NCBI GenBank assembly: GCA_023458915.1
Contig: JAEWWM010000062.1
Coordinates: forward strand, 1 to 11,960
DNA: 11,960 nucleotides
Source: Bacillota bacterium
GTDB lineage: Bacteria; Bacillota; Clostridia; Oscillospirales; Acutalibacteraceae
Direction: 5' to 3'
Part shown: piece by piece, positions 5,724 through 11,960 of the stretch
Numbering within the stretch: position 1 is the first letter of the stretch
Layout: every line of letters starts with the position of its first letter
The notes under the pieces: generated by a model
The model's input: only the letters and a program-made list of their open reading frames with translations
The model's database searches: none
Told to the model about the DNA's origin: nothing
Translations under genes and position numbers: made by a program

Positions 5724-6846
5724 GGGAATTATTTAATTTTTTGGTTAAATTTTTTCTAGATTTAATAAATTTTAAAGTAAAATAACAACCAGATGTGCCA
5801 ATTAAAGTAAAAAATGCTATAATCCAGTAGATTTTTGAGGAATTATTTTGCGAAGCAGCGGTATTTACGTTATTTTTAGAATTGTCAGAGTTTGTTTCTT
5901 CTATTTCGAGTTCACTATTTTCTTCACTATCTGTAGAGTTTTGGTTTTTAATTTCGGTGGAATCATATTTAGGTTGTTTTTTAGCTTTTTTAAGCTTGCC
6001 TTTTGTTTTGCTTTCTTCTTTAGCCTGTATTTCCTTTGTTTTTTCTTTTTCTTTTTTTTGTACTTTTTCTGCCGTGTCTCTTGGGTTTCTTTTAACTTCA
6101 ATGTTATAAATGGATTTTATTTTTAAACTTCTATTCGAAACAGTTATTTTTATATTTGTAGTTTTGCCCGCAGCTGCAAGTTTTATTCGGCTTATTTTTA
6201 CTTGCAGATTCTCGCTTATCGGTACTGCAGTAAAATCAAGATTTTTAGTTTTAGAAGATACTTCGATATTATAATCAAAAACATTAGGATTAAATTCAGG
6301 CGAAAGGCCGCCCGAATCGGGAGATAAAGATTTAAGTTTGCAGTTTTCCATATCCGGGTTGCCGTTAATATTTATTTCAGCATCGTTTGAAGATATTATG
6401 GTATAGGAATCCGGATTTTTAAAATCAGCATGTACTAAAACTTTTCCTGAAGTAACTTTATTTTTGACAGTGAAAATAATTTCAAATAGGTCAGATCTGT
6501 TATTTTCAAAAGCTATTTCTTTTAGTTTTTTAGGATTATAAGTTAGGTCCAGAACCCCGCTTTCGGTTTTTTCAAGTTTAATATCGGTTCTTTTAATGTT
6601 CCCCTTGCAATTTATTTTGCTGTATTTTAAAGTATTGCTGTCAAATTTTATTTCGCATTTAAATGGTTCTAAAGCAATTTTTTGTTCATTTGATTTAATA
6701 ATGAAGTTTACTACGGCTTTTTCTTCAGGAGAAAAGCTCGCTTTCGAAGATTCTGTTCCGAGTTCGTAGCTCGCAGCGCTAACATTTGCAAAAACCATTA
6801 AGAATACAAATAACGATGTGAATAAAAGACCTAATTTTTTACGCAT
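5701..6846 (-). CDS. Membrane-anchored surface protein: cohesin-like domain plus cadherin-like beta-sandwich
   Basis: A 381-residue exported protein. A signal peptide (RKK, hydrophobic 5-21, cut near NVSA-A) leads to a beta-rich domain at about 27-145 resembling a cohesin: EPFKCEIKFDSNTLKYSKI and DLFEIIFTVKNKVTSGKVLV match the typical cohesin strands. Residues 168-252 (LKSLSPDSGGLSPEFNPNVF, then DYNIEV to YNIEVKR) look like a cadherin-like beta-sandwich domain (PF12733 type). A Lys/Glu-rich then Asn/Ser/Glu-rich linker (255-337) reaches a membrane helix (about 339-361) with a basic cytoplasmic tail, so the protein stays on the outer face of the membrane. No LPXTG. Start ATG at 6846-6844 with AAGGAAAG nine nt upstream. 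It is divergent from the MscS gene. If the first domain is a true cohesin, it would display a dockerin-bearing protein; no dockerin is visible here. Confidence 0.82.
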   Translation of the reverse strand: MRKKLGLLFTSLFVFLMVFANVSAASYELGTESSKASFSPEEKAVVNFIIKSNEQKIALEPFKCEIKFDSNTLKYSKINCKGNIKRTDIKLEKTESGVLDLTYNPKKLKEIAFENNRSDLFEIIFTVKNKVTSGKVLVHADFKNPDSYTIISSNDAEININGNPDMENCKLKSLSPDSGGLSPEFNPNVFDYNIEVSSKTKNLDFTAVPISENLQVKISRIKLAAAGKTTNIKITVSNRSLKIKSIYNIEVKRNPRDTAEKVQKKEKEKTKEIQAKEESKTKGKLKKAKKQPKYDSTEIKNQNSTDSEENSELEIEETNSDNSKNNVNTAASQNNSSKIYWIIAFFTLIGTSGCYFTLKFIKSRKNLTKKLNNSLNKGSEK

Positions 6847-6900
6847 TATTCTTTCCTTTCTTTAAAATAAAATATGTAATTTTATTGAATTTAAAAAACA

Positions 6901-6909
6901 TGATATAAT
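6901..6909 (+). promoter_or_regulatory. Extended -10 element of the MscS-family gene promoter
   Basis: TGATATAAT fits the extended -10 consensus TGnTATAAT exactly. TTTATT at 6881-6886 would be a weak -35 at 17 nt, which is acceptable with an extended -10. The transcript would start near 6916, at or just before the ribosome binding site AAAGGAG (6916-6922), implying a very short leader. Confidence 0.55.
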
Positions 6910-6934
6910 AGCAAAAAAGGAGAATGGGGAACGA

Positions 6935-7750
6935 GTGGAATTTTTTACAGAAACTTTTAATTACTGGAAACCTTCGCTGATTAACTGGTCCCTGACTTTA
7001 ATTCAAAGCTTTTTTATACTCACAGTAGGGTGGTTTCTTATAAATAAACTTTGCACACTTGTGATGATATTTTTTCAAAAAGCTGTTTCTGATGTCGGAA
7101 TCACATCTTTTTTGGATTCGCTGCTCAAGTTTTCACTGAGAGTTATTCTTATAGTTACTGTTTTGAGTTACATGGGACTAAATATGACCTCACTATTTGC
7201 GGCTTTAGGTGCATCTCTTGTTGCAATAGGGATTTCACTTAGGGACAACCTTTCAAATCTTGTAAGTGGAATAATTTTAGTTGTTAATAAGCCCATCCAT
7301 GTGGGAGATTACATAGAATTTGAAAATGCCAAGGGAACCGTGCTTAGAATCGAGATGCTTTTTACTACTTTACAAGCTGAGGATGAAAATCAAACAATTG
7401 TTATTCCGAACTCAAGGCTTATTTCTAATAACATAAGCCGAAAAAGTGAGTATAATTCTGAGCTTGTAGAGATTTTTTACGAATCTGATAAATTTACCGA
7501 CAAGTATGATGAATTTAATAAATACTTTGAAAAAGAATTTATTTTAAACGATAAAATTATTCATGTTCCCGCACCTGAAGTTGAAATTAAAGTTCATGAA
7601 GGCGAAAATATATACATCATACTGAAAGTTTGGTGCCAAAATAAGCATCTTCCCCAGGCGAAAAGTGATATTAATAAGATGGTAAAAAAGCTCGGAGTAA
7701 AATATAAAATAAACTTTAGTGCAAGAAACATTAAAAATAACGAAGAATAA
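6935..7750 (+). CDS. Small-conductance mechanosensitive channel, MscS family
   Basis: A 271-residue channel that opens under membrane tension to release solutes after osmotic downshock. Two membrane helices (about 18-42 and 62-82) are followed by the pore-lining helix with its Ala/Gly packing surface (SLFAALGASLVAIGIS, 86-101), the conserved DNLSNLVSGI turn, and the start of the cytoplasmic beta domain (KPIHVGDYIE, GTVLRIE, TIVIPNSRLISNNI). The C-terminal alpha/beta domain is complete. Length is close to E. coli MscS (286). The start is GTG at 6935, with AAAGGAG at 6916-6922 and a second purine stretch GGGGA just upstream. Transcribed away from the cohesin-like gene from a shared 88-nt intergenic region. 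A single-gene transcription unit is likely. Confidence 0.95.
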   Translation: MEFFTETFNYWKPSLINWSLTLIQSFFILTVGWFLINKLCTLVMIFFQKAVSDVGITSFLDSLLKFSLRVILIVTVLSYMGLNMTSLFAALGASLVAIGISLRDNLSNLVSGIILVVNKPIHVGDYIEFENAKGTVLRIEMLFTTLQAEDENQTIVIPNSRLISNNISRKSEYNSELVEIFYESDKFTDKYDEFNKYFEKEFILNDKIIHVPAPEVEIKVHEGENIYIILKVWCQNKHLPQAKSDINKMVKKLGVKYKINFSARNIKNNEE

Positions 7751-7751
7751 T

Positions 7752-7765
7752 CAAACAATTGTTTG
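7752..7765. promoter_or_regulatory. Perfect 14-nt palindrome, possible operator
   Basis: CAAACAATTGTTTG reads the same on both strands. It begins one base after the stop of the MscS gene and overlaps the candidate -35 of the DUF4364 gene. With only AATT in the centre it is a weak RNA hairpin and has no T run, so a dimeric repressor site is at least as likely as a terminator. Confidence 0.4.
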
Positions 7766-7788
7766 GTATATTATAACATTTTCATAAT
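7759..7788 (+). promoter_or_regulatory. Candidate promoter of the DUF4364 gene
   Basis: TTGTTT (7759-7764) and CATAAT (7783-7788) are 18 nt apart. Each box differs from consensus, so this is tentative. It would give a leader of about 40 nt with AGAGGT just before the ATG at 7835. Confidence 0.4.
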
Positions 7789-7834
7789 ATAAATTCAACC
7801 ATGAAGATATAAAGAATCAATTAAAGAGGTAGTT

Positions 7835-8392
7835 ATGGAAAAAGATACTTTCACTGCAGGTGTAAACCCTGGGGGTTTGTACGATAGGCAAGAAATAAAA
7901 ATACTTATATGTTTTATTTTAGATAAGCTTAAAAAGCCGCTTAAAAAAAACGATATAACATCAATTTTACAAAACTACGGGCTTGCCAATTATTTTGAAA
8001 TAAGTCAGGCATTTGCTGAAATGGTTGCGAACAATAATGTTATCACTGATGAAAGTAATGAGGGTTACTATTTAATAACCAAAAGTGGAGAAATGATAGC
8101 TGAGGAACTCAGCAGTACGCTTCCTCTTTCTGTTAAAGAAAAAGCGCTTAAAAGCGCGGGACTGTACCTCGGACGAGAAAAAAACGAACAAGAAAATAAA
8201 GTGTCAATCAAAAAAAACGATAAGGGATATAGCGTTACATGTAAAATTTCGGACGTTGAATTCGATATGATGGAACTTACGCTTTATGCGCCCGATATGA
8301 ATGCGGCATCTTTAATAAGAAATAATTTTTATAAAGACCCTGAGTATACTTACCGCGTGATAATGTCAATGCTTACAGAAGGACAGTGGTAA
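7835..8392 (+). CDS. DUF4364 family protein, probable winged-helix regulator
   Basis: A 185-residue cytoplasmic protein resembling the clostridial DUF4364 family (PF14277). The N-terminal half (about 18-95) has winged-helix character: EIKILICFILDKLKKPLKKN, a second helix, NYFEISQAFAEMVANNNV as recognition helix, then the hairpin wing YYLITKSGEMIAEEL. The C-terminal half (about 115-185) has alternating strands and helices (GYSVTCKISDVEFDMMELTL, then helix AASLIRNNFYKDPEYTYRVI), as in the family. Members are thought to bind DNA, but targets and effectors are not established to my knowledge. ATG at 7835 follows AAAGAGGT. A 14-nt palindrome lies upstream. The stop is followed by the hairpin at 8409-8441 and a convergent gene. 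Confidence 0.85.
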   Translation: MEKDTFTAGVNPGGLYDRQEIKILICFILDKLKKPLKKNDITSILQNYGLANYFEISQAFAEMVANNNVITDESNEGYYLITKSGEMIAEELSSTLPLSVKEKALKSAGLYLGREKNEQENKVSIKKNDKGYSVTCKISDVEFDMMELTLYAPDMNAASLIRNNFYKDPEYTYRVIMSMLTEGQW

Positions 8393-8408
8393 TTAAATAT
8401 AATTTTTG

Positions 8409-8441
8409 TGTTTCTCCTCCGATTACGGTGGAGGAGAAACA
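8409..8441. repeat. Intergenic hairpin, copy 3, between convergent genes
   Basis: TGTTTCTCCTCC (8409-8420) pairs perfectly over 12 nt with GGAGGAGAAACA (8430-8441) around a nine-base loop. The core TTTCTCCTCC...GGAGGAGAAA (8411-8439) is again 29 nt long with a T/C-rich left arm and an A/G-rich right arm. Its position between the ends of the DUF4364 gene and the surface protein gene suits a bidirectional terminator, but no T run follows the stem on either strand. Confidence 0.7.
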
Positions 8442-8521
8442 AGAACTTATCTATATAATTCCATACTACCAAAATAATAAAATTCGAAATTTTTGACAAA
8501 CTTGAAGTATAATATTAGTGT

Positions 8522-11500
8522 CTAAGATTCTTTATTTTTCTTTTTGCTTATAATAAATATAATTGCAATTAGGACAGATCCGATTATAATTATTAAAATT
8601 ACTGATAAAAGCTCATTATTCATAGCCCAGGTATAAACTTTATTAATTCCGATTTTATCTATGATGCTTTCTGCGCTTGAGCCCGACGCATCTGTGTTAG
8701 TAGAGGAAGTTGAGCCTGTTGTATCAGAAGTTGAACTTCCGCTTGATTGGCTTGGATTTTCTGCTGTGAGGTCGCCAAGCTGCGAAACAAGGCCTTCACC
8801 AAGGAGCGTTTGTAGCTCCTCTTCATTATCAACAAGGCCTGCAACTGAAATTGTAAGGCTTGAGGGATTCTTTGCATAATTTGGTATTTGCTTGGCAGCG
8901 ATGCCGAATAGACTAAACGAAGATGTTTGAAATTTCGCTGTTCCGGTTGTTATATTAGCATCCAGGTATTCCATACTTCCAGTGGAAAGCTGATGAGCAA
9001 CGACTGCGTTTTCATATCCTGTTAGGTCAGGAGTTGGCATAGTTACCGTGACTTTTTGACCATATGGGACATCATAAGATTGACCTGTAAACAGGTTTAT
9101 AAGAGTCATTTGATAAAGCGAGAGGACTGATTTTCTATCTACATTTTTGGCGAAATCAGCCATTTGAGCGTCATCGCTGCTTAAATTAGTAACTGTTAAT
9201 TTAATATTCCAATCAACGCCCCCGATATTTATTCCACCTGAAGCGTGAGTTAGTTTACTTGCTTGTTGCTGGGCGGTTTCTAGTTTTGCTATGCTCAAAA
9301 CTTCAGCCTTTATTTCATCCGAGAGGCTAAGGTATGCCAATGTTGCTTTTACTACCGCATCAACATCACTGTCGGATGTGATGTTGTCAGGGACGTTATT
9401 TATATCTTCCATTGCTATCTCTTCCGGATTTTTAACAACATTTTTAACTGAAATTTTTACGTCCTGCCTAATATTTTCAAGACTATATACACCGCCGTTT
9501 TCAACTAGAGTTTGGGATCCGTTAAGCAGTACCCAGGGTGTAGATTTATCGTAGGCGTCGAGTAGTGAAACCTTAAAGTAGAGAGTACTGCCATATTCCA
9601 CATCTAGTGACTCGATAAAGGGCTTATTTTTGGAATTTTTGTAAACTACTCCTTCAGCCGCTTCAAATGTAGCTGTATATGAATTTTTTGTAACGTTTAT
9701 TATTTCTATTATCATATTGCTTTTTACTGTCGGGATAGTATAGCTTCCGTCTGCATTCGGCGCAATATTGTTGCTGGTACCTTTTATAGTGACCGTTGGG
9801 CTGGATTTGTTATAAGCTTCATCCAAAGAAAGTTTAAAAGTATAATTATCCCCGTATTCTACCGTAACCGTGCTTGGAAGATTATTTCCATAATCATCTA
9901 TGCATTTAACGCCATCTACCAAATTAAATGTTACCTGGCAAGTAGTTTTTGCGACGTTTTCTACCGCTACAGTATAACTATCTGTTACATTTTCGATTGT
10001 GTAAACTTCATTTGCTGGAAACATTTTTATTTGAGTTGAACCGATGCTGGCTGCTTTTTTATAAACATTTAGATTTGAAATGTCATATCCTTCGGCAGCC
10101 ATAACTTTAAAGCTAAAATTTTTGCCGTACGTTACGTTTTGAATTATAAAATCATTATTTTCGCTGCCGGCCGGCGAGGAAAGCACTGCAGTTCCGTATT
10201 GATTGTAATAAATTATTCCCGTCGTTTTGGCGAGTTTTATGCTGTATTGGTTAAGCGCCAGGCCATTTACGTATATCCTTGTATTTTCCTTTATCATAAT
10301 TTTATATATTCCTGTGCTGGTGTCTACATACGGTGCTATGCTTGGGTCATTTGTGCTTTTGAAATCTTCAGTTCTGCCGGAAGCATACTCTGCGGAAACT
10401 GTGATTGCCGAGCTTGAATAAGCCGAGGAAAGCACAGTTTTAAATTCAAGATAATCGCCGTAATTTACCTGATTTTCTGCCGACAAGACTGCGCCGTTTG
10501 TGTCTTTAAAAGTTATACCTTCAGACTGAGTAAATGTGACTGTATTTGTAATGCTGGTGATTCCTTCTGCACGAACCGTAATGCTTTCTGTTATGCCTCG
10601 GATAGTATACTTTCCATTAATAAAATCGAGTATTTGGTGATTTGCACTGATTACTATGCTAGTTATATCGTAGCCTTCGTTTGCTTCAACCGTGAACGAA
10701 AAATTGCGTTCATACTCCACTTGTTGCACACTATTGGTATTATCAATTTTTTCTTGCGTGCCATCGGGCGCTGTGATGTAATATGTGATTCCGTCTGGGA
10801 TTTCAAATGAAATGTTAAATTTTTGCCTTTGCCGATCGACTTTTACAGTGAACCCTCCTTTTATGTTTGATAACGTATATTGGATATTTTGGGCTTCACT
10901 ATTATACGATGCAGTTACTGTTGCCATACTGGTGGTAAGTGTAGTTGTAGGATTTTGTGCGGTTGGGATTTCAAGTGCTTGTTCATCCCCGTTAATAATT
11001 AAATTAAACGTAAGGCCGTCATTAGTGTACCCGTCTTTAGCTTGTGTAAAAAAATTGAAAGAGCTTCCGTAATCTAGGTTTTGAGTTAAAAATTGATTTC
11101 CGTTTTCATCTGTAAAATTAGTTCCGTCACCGGAGAAATTTACTAAACATGGCTTTTTTCGTACGCTACCACTTTCGATGTATACCTGAACATCGGGTGT
11201 ATATGAATTAGATAAACTGTAACAATATTTATTTTCAGTTGGCCACACGTTTTCAATTTGTTTAAGTGTTATTTTATCATCTGGCCGAACTTTTACAGCG
11301 CCATTGTCCATTTCGTAACCTTCATTAAGACGAACAATAAAAAGGAATTCGCCAGATCCGCTGCTGCGACTCAAATTATAGGAAGGGTTATTAAGGATGT
11401 CGCCTTCTTGAACATACGTACTGTCTGAACTCGTAGCCTCCATGGTTTCTACACTGTAATATTCTGCGCCTGCTGGTGGAGGCAAAAAATTAATAGTAGT

Positions 11501-11960
11501 ATTTTCCTGGGGAAGGCTGGTATTAAATGTTGCTACGACATAAATAGTATCAAAAACATTTAAAATGTCGCCATTTTTATCGCTGTCTATTCCTCCGCCG
11601 TATATGCCGTAATTATAATTGTTAAGCGTTTGATCGCCGTCATTGTTCAAAGAAAACCACATTCCGAGCGAGTTTTCCGTGGTTGCGCTTCCTGTTATTT
11701 CATTTTGAAAAGCAATGTGATAATCACCGCTTATTGGATAAAGCGAACTTGAAATTTCATGCTGAAGATTTGAATCGTAATAAAATTTATATTTTGAAAA
11801 AGCATATGAACTTACATCTGTTCTTGTGAAATTATAAGATAAATTAGAGGATAGTGAATAGGCTTGAGGCAAAAAAGCATTTTTGTCCGGAGCTACAGTT
11901 GTCCCGCTACTATAATTGGTAAAATTTAAAGTGCAAGCACCCGGCGGATTAGAAACTAAA
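8522..11960 (-). CDS. Very large repeat-containing membrane-anchored surface protein (5' end outside window)
   Basis: The frame stays open from the stop at 8522 to the right edge. The apparent TTG start at 11872 is not the true one: 29 further sense codons follow without a stop or ribosome binding site, so over 1,145 residues are visible and the signal peptide is missing. Numbering from that TTG, residues 242-812 hold six beta-rich repeats of 80-105 residues, with a more diverged one at about 123-238. Each has an EYGD/S-x-x-x-F strand, an EGYD- or DAYDKS-like turn and an IxVxNV end strand. Residues 815-875 are helical, and 883-990 form a beta domain (VDWNIKL to SFSLFG) common near the end of clostridial surface proteins. 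A Ser/Thr/Gly linker (1040-1068), a membrane helix (1089-1109) and KKKNKES finish it. No LPXTG. Likely adhesin or envelope protein. Confidence 0.85.
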   Translation of the reverse strand, partial: LVSNPPGACTLNFTNYSSGTTVAPDKNAFLPQAYSLSSNLSYNFTRTDVSSYAFSKYKFYYDSNLQHEISSSLYPISGDYHIAFQNEITGSATTENSLGMWFSLNNDGDQTLNNYNYGIYGGGIDSDKNGDILNVFDTIYVVATFNTSLPQENTTINFLPPPAGAEYYSVETMEATSSDSTYVQEGDILNNPSYNLSRSSGSGEFLFIVRLNEGYEMDNGAVKVRPDDKITLKQIENVWPTENKYCYSLSNSYTPDVQVYIESGSVRKKPCLVNFSGDGTNFTDENGNQFLTQNLDYGSSFNFFTQAKDGYTNDGLTFNLIINGDEQALEIPTAQNPTTTLTTSMATVTASYNSEAQNIQYTLSNIKGGFTVKVDRQRQKFNISFEIPDGITYYITAPDGTQEKIDNTNSVQQVEYERNFSFTVEANEGYDITSIVISANHQILDFINGKYTIRGITESITVRAEGITSITNTVTFTQSEGITFKDTNGAVLSAENQVNYGDYLEFKTVLSSAYSSSAITVSAEYASGRTEDFKSTNDPSIAPYVDTSTGIYKIMIKENTRIYVNGLALNQYSIKLAKTTGIIYYNQYGTAVLSSPAGSENNDFIIQNVTYGKNFSFKVMAAEGYDISNLNVYKKAASIGSTQIKMFPANEVYTIENVTDSYTVAVENVAKTTCQVTFNLVDGVKCIDDYGNNLPSTVTVEYGDNYTFKLSLDEAYNKSSPTVTIKGTSNNIAPNADGSYTIPTVKSNMIIEIINVTKNSYTATFEAAEGVVYKNSKNKPFIESLDVEYGSTLYFKVSLLDAYDKSTPWVLLNGSQTLVENGGVYSLENIRQDVKISVKNVVKNPEEIAMEDINNVPDNITSDSDVDAVVKATLAYLSLSDEIKAEVLSIAKLETAQQQASKLTHASGGINIGGVDWNIKLTVTNLSSDDAQMADFAKNVDRKSVLSLYQMTLINLFTGQSYDVPYGQKVTVTMPTPDLTGYENAVVAHQLSTGSMEYLDANITTGTAKFQTSSFSLFGIAAKQIPNYAKNPSSLTISVAGLVDNEEELQTLLGEGLVSQLGDLTAENPSQSSGSSTSDTTGSTSSTNTDASGSSAESIIDKIGINKVYTWAMNNELLSVILIIIIGSVLIAIIFIISKKKNKES
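9437..11149 (-). repeat. Six tandem protein repeats in the large surface protein
   Basis: Approximate units on the minus strand: 11149-10835, 10822-10565, 10543-10265, 10249-9950, 9937-9692 and 9679-9437. The anchor motifs are LDYGSSFNF, VEYERNFSF, VNYGDYLEF, VTYGKNFSF, VEYGDNYTF and VEYGSTLYF, each followed about ten residues later by GYD, AYS or AYD and later by a strand such as YTIENV or YSLENI. Units 5 and 6 are the most alike (DEAYNKSSP / LDAYDKSTP). The DNA is not identical between units, so the array is old rather than freshly duplicated. They resemble divergent InlB-B/Flg_new-like extracellular repeats, but I cannot assign a family with certainty. Confidence 0.7.

Noticed and set aside
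5687..5780. Short plus-strand frame starting ATGGAGGTATTATAC
   Set aside because: About 31 codons, no ribosome binding site upstream, and antisense to the end of the cohesin-like gene.
5848..6126. Plus-strand open frames rich in Phe/Ser opposite the charged linker
   Set aside because: They are the complement of the Lys/Glu-coding linker, have no ribosome binding site and a low-complexity composition.
8479..8494. AAAATT-CGA-AATTTT stem as terminator of the large surface gene
   Set aside because: Six A-T pairs only, too weak to be credible as an intrinsic terminator without further evidence.
8493..8513. TTGACA followed by TATAAT on the plus strand
   Set aside because: The boxes are perfect but only nine nt apart, far from the usual 16-18, and no plus-strand gene lies downstream.
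8659..8877. Open frames on both strands over the Ser-rich linker of the large surface protein
   Set aside because: They arise from the low-complexity Ser/Thr codons; neither has a ribosome binding site or a recognisable protein.
11870..11872. TTG as the start codon of the large surface protein
   Set aside because: No Shine-Dalgarno precedes it, there is no signal peptide after it, and the frame stays open to the window edge.

Overview
The window comes from an AT-rich, low-GC Gram-positive bacterium, most likely an uncultured or host-associated member of the Clostridia. The evidence is strongly AT-biased codon use, GTG and TTG starts behind AGGAGG-like ribosome binding sites, a DUF4364-type winged-helix protein (a clostridial family), an MntE-like metal exporter with a long C-terminal tail, and surface proteins anchored by a C-terminal membrane helix. 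Genus cannot be read from the sequence.

Layout. Positions 1-97 are the left end of an IS3-family (IS150-group) insertion sequence leaving the window on the minus strand. Positions 98-484 hold no convincing gene but contain a tRNA-3'-end-like remnant touching the IS, nested inverted repeats and a 29-nt hairpin. Positions 485-3146 are a plus-strand pair: an MsbA/BmrA-type ABC exporter and rsmA (16S rRNA dimethyladenosine transferase), 16 nt apart. A promoter then drives a small secreted protein (3250-3903) with a serine microsatellite linker and an Ala-Ala tetrad repeat. Its stop codon overlaps the stop of tadA, which reads the other way. tadA and the CDF metal exporter upstream of it (4376-5587) form a minus-strand operon; the exporter has its own promoter and a roughly 100-nt structured leader. 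Next on the minus strand is a secreted, membrane-anchored cohesin-like/cadherin-like protein (5701-6846), divergent from an MscS-family channel (6935-7750). The DUF4364 gene follows (7835-8392). The right 3.4 kb is one minus-strand gene for a very large repeat-built surface protein that is still open at the right edge, so its N-terminus is missing.

How the genes relate. Translation housekeeping (rsmA, tadA) is interspersed with envelope functions: an ABC exporter, a probable Mn2+ exporter, a mechanosensitive channel and three exported proteins. No defence system, CRISPR array or biosynthetic cluster is visible. The points most worth a second look are a 29-nt hairpin family in three intergenic regions whose arm polarity is opposite to that of a terminator, the Asn-Asp-Asp-Asp metal site of the CDF protein and its unusual leader, the small Ser-rich/AAX-repeat secreted protein, and the two membrane-anchored surface proteins.
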